From Talaromyces rugulosus (Eukaryota > Ascomycota > Eurotiomycetes > Eurotiales > Trichocomaceae): a stretch of DNA of 64,000 nucleotides. The translations under genes and the position numbers were made by a program. Below, piece by piece: positions 11,364 through 23,199 of this stretch. A model generated the notes under the pieces. That model saw only the letters and a program-made list of their open reading frames with translations, was not told the DNA's origin and ran no database searches. Each line of letters starts with the position of its first letter. The first letter of the stretch is position 1. The stretch is from the NCBI RefSeq assembly GCF_013368755.1, contig NC_049562.1:372001-436000 (forward strand). The letters are read 5' to 3'.

Positions 11364-12144
11364 AAACATTTGATGTGTTTTAAGTAACATTAACTAACAT
11401 TGCCAATCTATGTTGTATCACTGTATCTCACAGCCAATTCCTGATGTGCTCAGAAACTTCCCTTGTTTACCAAATTTTATACTCATGCTAATGGCTATTC
11501 TACTCTCTCATCAAGTCTCCCTCGGTGGAGGGTACTCCGTGAGTAGCGTGTCCGAGCCTGGACGGCGTTGCCGTACATATCGCCATGGAGACTTCTTTAT
11601 ATCTCTCTCATGTGTCGTTAGTGACCGACAAGAGGCATACCCCTTCCATACGACATAACTAGTGGTGGTAAAATAGTAGTACTTAAAGCCTATAGTTGTC
11701 TATTGTTAGACTATACAAGGAAATTTTTTTTTAGAGAGAGGAATTAGATGATAGTTTGGGTGCGCATGTGGTATAGGATTTTATCACATTGAAAAACCGA
11801 GCTATCAAAAATCAAATTATATTGATGGCCACTTACCTAGATGTGTAGCTCTTTAAGATGTCAGTAGCGTTGGAAGAGCCCTAGAAGGGACATTTGAAGC
11901 TATAATAGGATATAATGCAAAAATTAATCAATCACTATGATCAAGCACAATTAAGCCGATCATCCATATCTTCGACTAATTCAACACTCAACATTTTACA
12001 TTCCTATCCTTTACTAAGTAGACATCTACATAGAGTTTTGATCAGACCAAATTATATTACGTGTTATTTAACAACCAGAAGAAAAAAATATTACTATTAA
12101 TTAATCGTCAAATTCGTAATTACAAGTGTTGTAAACCCGATAAC

Positions 12145-14961
12145 TCAGTACAAAACTTTCCTCTCCCACATGGGCAATTCTTCATCATCCTTATTCCACT
12201 GTATCTTGTTTTTCTCATCTAAATGGGCACCCTGGTCCGAGATTGGGATCACAGTGCTCGTCTGTTTGATCTCGTCTTGGCTGACACCGCCCGGGTCCTT
12301 TGGAATCCATAGCATCGGCGTCTTGGCCGTGATACATGGCTCATAGTATGCCTTCTCAAGCTCAGCTTCCGAGTACTCAATTCGGACAATATCGCGTCGC
12401 ACTTTTCTGCGCAAATCGGCATAATCCTTGTACAGAGTTGGGTGGAACCACTTCCAGATTTTGCCGTGTCGGGTTATTGCATACTTGTAGGCGGCTTCGG
12501 CCTCGCGATTTGCTTGTATTTCCTCTTCCTCGCTGTCGAGGGAGCGGGGGAGGAAGTTCATTAATGGAGTGAGAGCTTCGTTGAGTGAGATGTGGGCGAG
12601 GACGGTAAGGAGCAAATAAAACGCAATGATTATTAGAGGGCCAATGGCACCTTTTATGGAAAACAAGCCAATCATGCAGATCTCAGCAAGGTAAACACCC
12701 GTGAGTAAGTGCTGGAGGGCTCGTGGGTAGACAAGTCCCTTGGTATCGATATCGATGTTGTAGACAAACAAGAGGTTGTATCGGTACGCCTGGTAGACGA
12801 GGAAGAGACCGACGAAGGCGAAAAATAAGATCAGAGGCGCAATGCACGAGTATGTTAGGGCTATGACGCCCATATTGGTGAAAACTGGAAAGACATTACC
12901 CCAGCTAAGGCCCGTGAGCTGAGTCCAGCGGTTGAATAGACGTCGTGGGGTCTTTGCGAAGAACATGGTCAGGATCTTAAAGACAAGAGCACTCATGATC
13001 TGGACAACGGCAATAGAACTCATGGACAGTCCTTGCAGAAGAAAATAGGATATGTAGAAGTTCGATGCCTTGGGAAGGTTCTGTGCTAGGAGGTCTTTCG
13101 CCGACAATGGGTTCTTTATAATCTGGCCCACGGCTGCGGAGGCCGCAGAGGTGATTGTTGTGACCAGGAACACTTGAACAACCTGGAAGCAAAAGTGCGC
13201 CGATTGAGTAAATAGCTCCACTCGTGATAGTGAAGGCAATCCTGCCTTTCTTGCGCAAACTGTTTTTTTCAGATCAGTTAGCAAGAATTGCTACTTCTTA
13301 CGAGAGAGAAAACAACTCACGTCTGCAAATCGGAGGGACCAGCGACATCAACAGCACCAGGGCAGCCGAGGGAAGCAATCCCGAAATAATACCTTTGATG
13401 AACGCCGGGAGATTCTCAAGCCAGCCTAAGAATGGTACGGTCGATGCCAGGTACGTAATGTTGGAAATAGTGCCCACGATGGCAGCAGGTACCGACCAGA
13501 AAATAATCATGACCGCAATTCCACCCTGAACCAGAAATTTACGGACAATCCGTTGCCACCAGCTGAGATTCAGCGCCGACCAGATAACTTCCTGCGGAGA
13601 AATTCCCGTGTACCGTGGCGTCATATGCATTGGCTGGTGATGTGACAGAGTCTGGAGTGCCACCTGGGCTTCGGGCTGGGAGTTGAACTCGATAAAGACC
13701 GCAGAGAGGTATTTGGCGTCGCCATCACGGTGCTGCTGCTGTAGTGACTCAACTTCTTGAACTGCGACGGCAAGGCGTGCGCGGTAGTACTGGATACTAT
13801 CGACTTTCTTTCCAAAGAAGTTGGCGCGATGCATCGGCCGTTTGACTTTGCGTGACCATAACGAGTCTGACATTTCACAATCTTCGCAGACCTTGGGCTT
13901 TTTTGCATTTTCCTTTATCTCTTTCAACCGGGCTGCGTTGGCAGCGCGGATAAGCTTTGTTTCTGCGTGTTCCAAGCTCAACGCCAATTTGTCACGTTCA
14001 TCCACTTTGCTATTGAGTTTCTTGCACTCCGAGGTAATCCAGATTCGCCGGATGCCATCACCAAACACCTGTCGGAGTTTCTTTTCGTTCTTGTATGCAT
14101 CGGGGACCGACATGAAAAGGACAGTTCTGGAGGAGAGACGATCTGCAAAGGCGGGCGAATTGAGGTAGGTCTGTCGCAAATTGGCGTAAAAAAGACTCTC
14201 ACGAGTAACGACGAATATAACATATGCTACAGCCGATTAGCTCCCAAGAAATCTCAGTGAGGCAATAATAAATCCAGGCATACTGAAGTAGATCATCCCC
14301 ATGACCACATGAGCGTAATATCTCGTAGGGTTGACGACATTACTAAAACTCAACCTGTCCAGTTGCGTGTTACCGCCACCACCAGTGGCATGGATGGGCA
14401 TCAGCACTGGCCATAGAATGACCATTCCGATAAAACACATTGTGCATAGCATCCGAAGGAACCGGAGGAAAAGGTAGCCATCAAGAGACGAGTGATGCAG
14501 GACATGTGAGTCTGCAATCTGGAAAAATGGGGCAAACCAGTTAACCCAACCGCCAGGCAATTCCGGAGTACGTTCACTATAGCAGTCAGATTTATATACC
14601 GGCGTAGTCTCATACATGCAGGAACTTACTGATGATGGAGATTATGCAAATAAGACCTTGGCGAGTACCAGCGCTGTTGCGTCCGACGACATATGATAAA
14701 CAGGCCAAACCAAAAAGCGGCGATGACCAAGGCTGGCGCCAGCGTCGATATCAACGCCGAACTGGACGTCGAACCACCACCGGTCAGGTCATTGACAACA
14801 TCTCCAGTGGTCGACGAAGCATTGCCGCGAGATGACCCCACGTTAGGGTCATTGTTAGGGTCCTAGGCGATGTCAGTTGCATTTCTTCCCCTCGCTTGCA
14901 AAAGAGAGCTCACAGTGATACTATCACGCTTGGCCAAAAGACTAAGTATGGTATCGGCCAT
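12145..14961 (-). CDS. CSC1/OSCA/TMEM63-like calcium-permeable cation channel (DUF221)
   Basis: Spliced gene starting MADTILSLLAKRDS at 14961 and ending ERKVLY at 12145; exon pieces lie near 14961-14910, 14870-14630, 14620-14240, 14180-13320 and 13260-12145. The protein is about 850 residues. The first part has the extracellular N-terminus and three membrane segments of the RSN1_TM region, including QQRWYSPRSYL and the TRYYAHV loop. Then comes a cytosolic domain (about 14000-13600) with RIWITSECKKL and AFIEFNSQPEAQVALQ, the PHM7_cyt RNP-like fold. Next is the pore region with SPQEVIWSALNLSWWQR and many hydrophobic helices. The C-terminus is charged. Homologues are stress-gated or osmosensitive channels in plasma or organelle membranes. 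Which of the fungal paralogues (CSC1, RSN1, PHM7) it matches is not settled. Confidence 0.87.
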
Positions 14962-17067
14962 TGTGAATAGGCATACTGCTTGTACCTTGAGTCTTTAGTC
15001 CTTGGCCATGCAGCGACACAAGACGTTCGGGGGATTGAACAGTATTAAAGTCAGGAAAAGGCTGGGCCCACAAACACTAGCCTAGACGCCAAAAAAGAAA
15101 TTAGATCTGTCAAAGTCCAAAATTGGCTTTTTTAGTTTTTACGCCGGGCGCCATGTTGACACCAGCCAAGAATGTAGGCGCGCAATTGGCTCGACACGGT
15201 GGCCCGGAACCAGCCCCGGCAGTCCGTCGAGCTATCTCCAACGATAGTGGCCAGGAACACCAGGTCTGTGGAATCCACCATGCGAAGATCGTAGGGGGAA
15301 ACGCGTGGACGGGCTCAAATGTCTGTATCCATGGCTGTCGTCCATTCCCGGGCCGCATCTGCCGTGTGACGCGCTCATGTAGGATGGCGCGAATCGACCG
15401 CCGATCTGCCTTTCGTGACCATGGATGAACGCGAAAGGGGGGGAAGCATGTTTCACAAAATGCTTTGCAGGCTTGCAGCGCAGTGCAGCGCGGTGCAGGA
15501 AACGGGATGTGCTGGACAGACAAGCGACGTGTATATCAAGTATCCCCGCCACCGTCAGACAACTCTGCATACACTAGAGTATGTGCTCCCGGAATGCCTG
15601 CGAGTCGACCAGCCCTCTGTGAGAACTTGGAACCGGTTCGTATCGACGATGGGCAACCAGTCTAAGCCAGTAGAAGAAGCCGCCGACAAACCGGCCCAAA
15701 ATCGGGGCTCGGTGGGTTCGTTGCCGGGGTTGGGTCTGTCTATAGAAATAATGCCTACTTGAGCGATCATTCTTGAGCCAGTGGCCAGTGGACGCGTGAG
15801 TCTTACTCTTGACAGTAGTGGACAGGCGCCGATCAGATCGAGCCCTGTCTGCTGGGCTCTCGCAGCCCAAGCGGAGGGACACTAATGACCAGGCTGAGGA
15901 GTTGGCGAGTCAGTAAAAACTAGATGGAGCTTAGCAGGCAGACTATTAACGCGCTAGACTAGCGCTGCTCTCTAGTTTTTTTACTCCCGGGAGATTAAAA
16001 AAATTGGGGCACACAAACTACCGATTTGCTTCTCCTCGTGCGCAACTGGGACATATGAATAATCAATTAATCATTGATGGTTTCACTGGACAGCCAGCCA
16101 GGTAAATAGCCGGAGTGCACACCTATGATCTGTTCTGTCTGCATCATTACGTCTCTTTCATACCTGTCTGGACGGATCTCATGACAAGTCAACGAGAGCA
16201 GCAAGTAAACTTGCATACGGCTGTTTGAGAATCGGTCACTGTGCTGTGCTACAGGCTATGTTGTAATACATTACATGTTCAGCTATGCAAGGAGGTAACA
16301 CGGTCCAGCCACGCGTTGATAGAGCTACACACCGCATGATCAGCTGTCTAGTTACCAGCCGACAAAGTGGTTGTTTTCCAGGTTTCAAATGTTACCTTGT
16401 GTTGGAACCGGAAGATATGTTGTTTATTCTGGTCACCATGGCCTTGTTCGCGGCATTAAATTGATAGACTAACGCCAAACTCCAGCCCCATTCCTGTCTA
16501 TGTAGGCCACATTTACATGTACATCAAATGTGAAATAGCCACCGCGACGAGAATAAATATTCGTAAAAAATAAAAAAGGCATAGCGAGTCCAATGATATA
16601 TATTCCTTTCGCATGATATCCATTTCCTCCATTCTCATCAAACTGTCTTGGTAAAAGCCCAATCCAGGTCCATTCAACAGGTCCAACCAGTCATTGGCAA
16701 CATCAGGCATTCATAGCGCAGATCCAAATGTGCTCCTATGTCAGGAGAGTCAAAAATGTAGACTAAGGTAGAACAAAATGTATTATCCACATGAAAAAGT
16801 GAAATGAAAAGAAGAACGAGAAGGGGGAAAAAAGGGTAAATATAAAAACAGCGACAAGAACAAAAAACAATGTCCCCATCTTAGGGTTGGAAAAAAAGAT
16901 GATGACGACGCCAATGAAAAAGACGACGCCTTTTGCAAATGCTCGCTCATATATCGGCAGGTTTTACAGTTTTTTGCAGTCAGGAGTATCATGCAAAACA
17001 ACAACAAAAGGAAAGTCGGATATATAGAAACATGTCAAAGTCTTGGGAATCATAGAGGAGGGGAAGG
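14962..17067. other. Long intergenic region between channel and striatin genes
   Basis: About 2.1 kb. The part next to 14962 is the channel promoter; the part before 17068 is the striatin 3' region. From 15080 to 15890 the sequence is GC-rich and open in several overlapping frames on both strands, none of which reads like a known protein. A strong imperfect palindrome lies at 15912-15985. No tRNA or repeat element was recognised. Confidence 0.5.
15912..15985. repeat. 74-nt imperfect palindrome (hairpin-forming)
   Basis: AGTAAAAACTAGA at 15912-15924 is mirrored by TCTAGTTTTTTTACT at 15971-15985, with two extra T in the right arm. Shorter complementary pieces (GGAGC / GCTC, AGCAG / CTGCT) continue inside. 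A 10-bp palindrome CTCCCGGGAG follows at 15984-15993. It could be a MITE relic or a transcript hairpin; I cannot tell which. Confidence 0.55.
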
Positions 17068-19799
17068 TCATCTGGAAAATACTTTGACAACTCCGTCTCC
17101 TCCACCGCCGATCACCCATCGGCCGTCTCGACTCCAAACTACAGAACAAACGCCTTCACCGCGCATCAGGCGGTGGCTGGTGATCTCCTGCGTGCAGCTG
17201 CGCTTTTCCAGCGACCAGAACCGGAGGCTGGCATCGTGTCCTGCCGAGACGAGTTCTCGTCCATCAGGAGATAAGGATAGGGAGGAAATTGCGGATGGGT
17301 GAGCAAGCATGGTGTACGTGCATTGTCCTAGATAGGCATGTTAGCCATAAAATTAGCTATATAGAAGAATACGCTGGCGACGTACCACTATTGGCGTCAA
17401 AGAATCGAATGTATCTGTCCTCGTAGCCACTGATTATAACGCCCTCAACACCACCGCTGGTACCTGTCGCACCGTGAACAACTGCTTCCTCTTCGGTCAA
17501 CGCCCGGTTCGGGTCCAGGTTTGCGGTGCCGTCAAACCCGATGGTCGACGTGACCACCGAATTGACACCGGTCGATGGCGTGCCATCATATGTCTCCAAG
17601 CTGGCCATTCCAACCACCTCCTCGCCGGTCCTAGTGTCGTAAACCAGAATCGACGCGTCGGTATACGAAACAACAAAGTTCAAGCCAGTCGGAGACAACG
17701 GGCTGATACAGGTGACACCCGGGGAGTCGTTTCGAACGATATGGTGAACCATCGTATAGTGGAACGGGGTAGCGGTAGCGGTGCTGGGTTGCGGTGAGGT
17801 CGGGAAGTTGGATCCAGATGAGATGGAATTTGCCCGGCGACCGCCACCACGGCGTGCGCCTGGCTGAGGTGATGTGGTTTGAGGAGGTGCGCTGACAGCC
17901 CAGATGATGATACGCCCGTCAGCACCGCCAGAGGCAAGCAAAATGCGTTCGGCCCCGCCGTAGTTGCTGCAACGATCGCCAAATACCGAGCCAACTGTCC
18001 CGGGCAAGATAGACAACCCCCAGACCGTGTCAGTATGGCCGTCTAGAGTTGCCTTTGGGTCTACTCGGCCACGTTCCCATACGCGAACGCTGGCATCCTG
18101 GCCTCCAGAGAAGACCCATCCATCACCCAAGACACGTCCGCCATTGGAGAAATTAGGCGAAGCGGGACATGCAGCAAGTGAAGTCACAGCACCGACGTGA
18201 CCGCGATGGGTGAAATAACTTGGGACATCCAAGTCGCTTCCCGCGCCAGGGCCAAAGCTGCCATATGATGCAGGGAGAATCCAACGCTTAATGGTTCCAT
18301 CGTCGCTGCTGGTACAGATCTCGGGCTCTGACGGACTGCCACCGCCGGTGAAAATTACCGATCGAACAACGTCGAGGTGGCCGCGCAAAGCAAACCGTAC
18401 CTTGAATATAGTGTCGGCGTTTTGCTGTTGTGATGCTGTGGCATCTCGGATTTCTGCACCACCTCCGGAACTCTTTCGTCTAGAGGCTCCAGAACTCTTG
18501 CGTCGGTGCGAGCCTCCGGAAAGTGATTTCACAGGCAACATGTTTGCCTTGGGGAATGCATCGGTATCCGGGCGGTGATGGGGTGCTGATTCTGGGTCTT
18601 GCTCGTGAGCCGCGGCTGGCGGTTCCTCAAAATTCCAACCATCGGGATCTGTGGAAGATGATGCATCGTCAGATGCCTGCTTTTGCTGCTGCCGTGGGCG
18701 GTCCTGTTGGGTCATATCGAGTGCCTTGGCCGCGCGTGCAAAATCATTCAGCTCGGCTCCCTCACTACATTCGTCACCCGGACTTTCCGGCGGTATTTCC
18801 CGGTTCTCGGCAGCTGGAATCGGCGGTTGTGATGCTACCATGTTACGCCTGTCTGTCAACACAGGTCCTCGGTTGGCGTCAGGATAGCCAGATTGCATGG
18901 GTTGGTGGTTCTGCATTGCAGCTTCACGAACCATTGCATTATTCTGCTGCTGCTGCTGCTGATGTTGCTGGTGTTGCTGGTGTTGTTGCTGCTTTTGTCG
19001 TTGCTGGTGATATGCCTCTTCAAGACTCTGCTGGTGAAGCTGTTGATCTCCGTACAGGCCAGGTTGCAAGTCATGATTCGTAAGCTCCGGTGGATGGGAT
19101 GCCGGGATAACATGATAGGAAACTTCCTGGGCGCATTTGCTCAGATACACGCGAGACTTGTCGCGCTCCGTATCCTGGCGTAGGTCTGCATGAGTCGGGC
19201 CATCGTGGTCGAGATCGACTTCTAGGGCGGTATCGGACTTTGCATGAGCTATGGTTTCATCACATTAGCATTCCAATTTCCAAGCACCAAAAAGAAAGAA
19301 AAACAATGGACACCAACATTTGGGGAGTTTATTTAAATTTTCCTTTGCAATTTCCTTGGGGTCGCGAACATGGTCAATGTTCTCGCCGTTGCGTAGGCTG
19401 CGCACCGTCTCGCGCTCTTTCTTCAAGGCAACTTCGAGCATCTTGACATGCTTTCCCAGCGACTCCTGCAATCGCTTACTCGTGCGCACGTCACCTTCTA
19501 GCCGGCCAATGCGAGACTTCATTTCTGCGCGCTCAATCTCCCAGGCGTTGCGATCTCGCTCGTGACGGTGCCATTCGGTCTGAAGGAATCGCATAACCCC
19601 TATGGCAGGAAAAAAAATCATCAACACATTAAAGTTCACATATATGCAGAGCCCCAACAGGTCGCTCGTCGCTTCAGCACTCACCCTGTAGTGTGTATTC
19701 AGTGCCCTGTGGGTGAGGATGTCCAGGGACGCCCTCGCTCGGCGCACCGCCGAGACCACCTCCATTGCCAGCCATGGCAGATGGCGACTGCCAGGCCAT
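17068..19799 (-). CDS. strA: Striatin (STRIPAK scaffold, WD40 protein)
   Basis: Starts [11 protein letters not shown] at 19799; exons near 19799-19685, 19599-19290, 19245-17386 and 17327-17068; about 840 residues. The N-terminal caveolin-binding and coiled-coil block is diagnostic: [20 protein letters not shown] followed by a heptad region with [21 protein letters not shown] long middle follows with a Gln/His-rich run (about 18945-19010) and low-complexity segments. The C-terminal half holds at least six WD40 repeats ([36 protein letters not shown] and others), ending [10 protein letters not shown]. Striatin anchors PP2A and Mob3/kinases at the nuclear envelope and ER in STRIPAK, which controls hyphal fusion, sexual development and conidiation. 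The second intron is unclear: the frame-compatible splice is only about 39 bases. Confidence 0.93.
18945..19010 (-). repeat. Glutamine-coding triplet repeat in striatin
   Basis: CTG/TTG triplets on the + strand encode runs of Gln interrupted by His ([20 protein letters not shown] type) in the linker between coiled coil and WD40 domain. Such tracts vary in length between strains. Confidence 0.8.
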
Positions 19800-20537
19800 G
19801 AAGGCAGGATGGTCAGGAACCCCGAGACAAGTAGCTAGCTAGACTAGATGCCGAATGTCGGATATCGACGTAGAGCTTTCGGTGATGGGGGCGACTCGCT
19901 GGGTGCAAGGCTGGTATTTTGTTTCGCTCGTTCAAACCTTGGGTGTCCCCTGGCTCGTGCTGATGTCGATCTTGGGACAACCGCGACGAGCAGGCTGGGA
20001 TGCGTAGCCTGGCGCTTGCAATTGACAGGAGGCGAGCACACGATGATGCGAAGAGGCCACGGCCAGAGCGAGGGGACAAAGCAAGAGAAGCGCTGGACTC
20101 GATTCTGGAGGTCGACGAAGCTGTCCTGACTCGCTGCGCGTTGCTGCCGGCCCGGCCCAGCCCAGCCGGGTTTAGCGCCGCCCGTGATTGCCTTAGCGCC
20201 GCTTCGTCTCTTGTCTTTGTTGTTCTTTTTGCTGAACAATGCTTTTCTGTCTATTATTATTATTTTACCGCCTTCTTGGATACTTGCTGGCTCTCTCCAG
20301 CCAGAAGAGTTGTATCCAAGCTCTCCCTCCGTCAGATCACCCGCCGATCAGCGCGTTACACACGACTGTGCTATACCCAGTCCGGGGGGTCGACCGTTAC
20401 ACAGCCAGGCCAGCAGCAGTCGACCGTTCACGATGAATGACTGATGCGAATAAATATCCTCTTGCTACGTTTGGCTGCTGCCCCTGGGGTTGGCCGAGAT
20501 CTCATTTACACGACTAGATACATCATAACTTGGAATA
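19800..20537. other. Striatin promoter and PIG-P 3' flank
   Basis: About 740 bases between the striatin start and the PIG-P stop, both on the minus strand. It should hold the striatin promoter and 5' leader. Overlapping open frames occur on both strands but no product is recognisable. Confidence 0.5.
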
Positions 20538-22128
20538 TCACCACGGTCGTCCGCTGCTATACGACGAGTACGCACCAGAACTGCCAGGCCGGTAGCTCGG
20601 ACGCGCCGCAGCGTCGTCCTCATAAGACAGAAACGTAGGACTCGCAATCGTCTTGTAGCGACTGTAATGCGAGTCGTCGTCGTCCTCTTCTTCCACGTCG
20701 ACCAACTCCGGGTCCAATTCTCGATCTCTACCGTACAACACCTCGCACACCCCGCCCACAGGTATGTCCATAACCGCGTCGCTGCTCTCAGACCACAGCT
20801 CTTTCCAGGATGACCCACCGCCTCTGTCACCTCCAGCGCTGCTATTGCTACCAGATGCGTAATGTCCGTGGATGCGCCGGTTATGCATGGCAGACATTGT
20901 CTGGCTTGTCACCGAGCCTGGTTTCATTTTCTCGCTGCCCCCAGGTCGTCGCCGTCTTTTGCTGTCAATCACAGCAACCGTAGCCACCTCATCGACGATA
21001 TTTTCGATCGAAGTCATCGGCAATGTGAGATACCCGGTGTTGTAGCTCGCGAGTGCGACATAGATATACACTAAAAACATGACCAGCCAGGCGGGGATGG
21101 CGAGAGACCACCATCTGTTAGGGTAGTAGTAAATACCGAGTTGATGGAGGAAGGGCGACGGAAGGTAAGACCAGAGCAGATAGATCACTTGTTGTGTTGC
21201 CTAGTCAGCTTTGATTGTGTTAATGGGAAGAGGGGGGGTTAAAGGGCGTACAAAATGCCAACGACGACGTCAAATACAACACGAATCCGTAGTACTCATA
21301 CGTCGGGACTTTGGGGCTCGCCCGCGGCACGGTCGTTGCAATCCGTGCCGACTTGGCCACCGCAGCCTCGGTGTCGTTCGGTGTCTCCCCGTCTGAAGTA
21401 TCTGGCGTCGTCGGCCGTGATGTCGTCGTGGAAAATGGAGGCCTCAGTAACGATGTCAATGAAGGCGATGGGGGAAGCGGAGTGGGAGGTCTGTTGTAGA
21501 ACGGCGGTGCGAATGCGTTTGGCCCTGATAGAGATGTCGACGAATGCATGAAAGGTCGGTGCAGGTGCACGGTGGTATTATTGTTGTGATCTTTCATACC
21601 CCCACCAAAACTATTGCCCTCCTCGGCCTCCTCATCTTCGTTTTCGTCCTCGTCATCGTCGTCGTCATCGTCATCATCATCATCACCGTCATCGTCTTCT
21701 TCTAGCTCTTCACCGTCGAAATCAATCGATTCGTTTTCAAGCTCATCCAAAAACTCGTTGTCAACATAGTACTGCGGGTGCAAGCCGGCCCCACCGCTTT
21801 CAACTCCAATAGTAGGAGAGATGACCAATTCGTCGACATCCTGCGATTCCGCTGACGTGTTTGGCGCTGTGATTGTTGATGATGCGGTTCTCGTTTCCAC
21901 CTCGCGCATGTTTTCGCTGGATAACGGACCAGTGTATATTGTGGAATGCGCAGTCCCGGTACGACTTCGTCGCGACACTGGAATCTTCATATGAAGCGCA
22001 TAATCTTCTTCGTTGTCGTCGATTGCCGTCGGAGTTTCGCCATCGTCGTAATCCTCAAGCGGAGGAAACGGGGAGACGCTTTCGATTCCGGACGATACAG
22101 GCGAGTAGTCACCGCCTCTGTGTGACAT
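20538..22128 (-). CDS. gpi19: GPI-GlcNAc transferase subunit PIG-P/Gpi19 with long acidic extension
   Basis: Two exons, 22128-21252 and 21187-20538, give 508 residues; the GT-AG splice joins LAF to LIYLLW. The core PIG-P domain (about residues 278-370) reads YEYYGFVLYL, then LWSYLP, YYPNRWWSLAIPAW and ASYNTGYLTLP, with two membrane helices. PIG-P is a small ER-membrane subunit of the complex that adds GlcNAc to phosphatidylinositol, the first step of GPI-anchor synthesis. In yeast and human it is only about 130-160 residues. Here it carries about 275 N-terminal residues, including an Asp/Glu run (GEELEEDDDGDDDD...) and a Pro/Ser/Thr-rich stretch, and a C-terminal tail with another acidic patch. 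Both extensions should be cytosolic and disordered. Confidence 0.9.
21645..21715 (-). repeat. Acidic (Asp/Glu) coding triplet repeat
   Basis: GTC/ATC/TTC triplets on the + strand encode a nearly unbroken run of about 30 acidic residues within the N-terminal extension of the PIG-P protein. Confidence 0.8.
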
Positions 22129-23199
22129 TTCTGTTCTGCATTTATGCTTAGGAGCCAGACATTTTCATGGTATTCAAATGAAGGCCATTGCCACGGAGAC
22201 TTTAGGGCTGTGAGAGGAGGAGCATTCAATGTCCGAGTCGCACCTTCCCAGGAGTCAATATACTGCCGGTTGCGACCGCCTTGATCGGATGTACTTCTGA
22301 CTAAGCACCCTCTTGGTCCGATGATTTTCCGCTTTCCGGCCACATAGATTTGGGTTAAGGCTAGTGTTACTCGCTCTTGTAGGAGTAATAATACAACCTC
22401 ACCAGCCAGCTTACAACCTTGCAGGTTTGGTGAATTTGTTAAATCAGCCTGATTGCAGATGCACTTATATAATCTTACTAACTAGCTCGTAGGCTTAGTA
22501 AATTACATCGCCTTGCTACAAGCGTATTTTATATAATCCTACTCACTGGTTTGTCTGGCTGTAGCTTCAAGATATAACTAGATTACTAAAAATACAATTT
22601 ATTTCTATATAAATTGTAATTTACTTTGTAATGTGTCAGGGAATATATACATGTATGTGTCACATGATTAACACGCAGCTGAGCGAAGCGAGGCCAGTAA
22701 GCTTGTTTAACATGCTCCTTTGTGTTTATGATGGTATAACCCTGTCAAGTCAACTAAGAGCTTCGGCCTTGAGAATACATGTATGTGCTCACTTTTAAAA
22801 CTTTCGTTATCATGATATTGAAAAATTGGACACTTATGTGTCAACTGGTAATGTAAGTGTTCGAATGGATGGCGAAATAAAATATATATATCAATTGATA
22901 CATGTAGAAATGTATAGTCGCGAGTCAAAAATGAACTGATTATTGAACACCTTTGGCAAAGCATATGACGTGACTCCATGAAAATAGGGAATTCGCTATG
23001 CTTTGAATGTTATTGAATTCATCCGATTTCAAAGGTTATGTCAATCGTCTCTTACCCGGTGACCTGGAAGCAGGACATGTGGCCGACACAGATCAACTAA
23101 TCTAGTCTACTTTCGTAAACCAGGTCAGGGCATCGGGATATTTAACATTCAAATGTTGAATCGGTGACATCGGCTTTCTCATAGATTATTTCTATGTGG
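22129..23199. other. AT-rich intergenic region left of the decayed metabolic locus
   Basis: About 1.07 kb. The first 250 bases are likely the PIG-P promoter. From about 22340 to 22900 the sequence becomes TA-rich with near-repeated phrases such as TATATAATC(T/C)TACT, suggestive of decayed repeat DNA. No gene was recognised. Confidence 0.45.

Larger units (their letters stand above)
10839..12144. other. AT-rich intergenic region with two motif copies
   Basis: About 1.3 kb between the ureohydrolase and the 3' end of the channel gene. Two copies of the 31-bp motif lie at 11210-11240 and 11333-11363. A short frame at 11410-11658 translates to nothing recognisable. No RNA gene or transposon was identified. 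Confidence 0.5.

Noticed and set aside
11410..11658. 82-residue open frame in the ureohydrolase downstream region
   Set aside because: No domain, no conserved context and no splice-compatible neighbours; best explained as chance.
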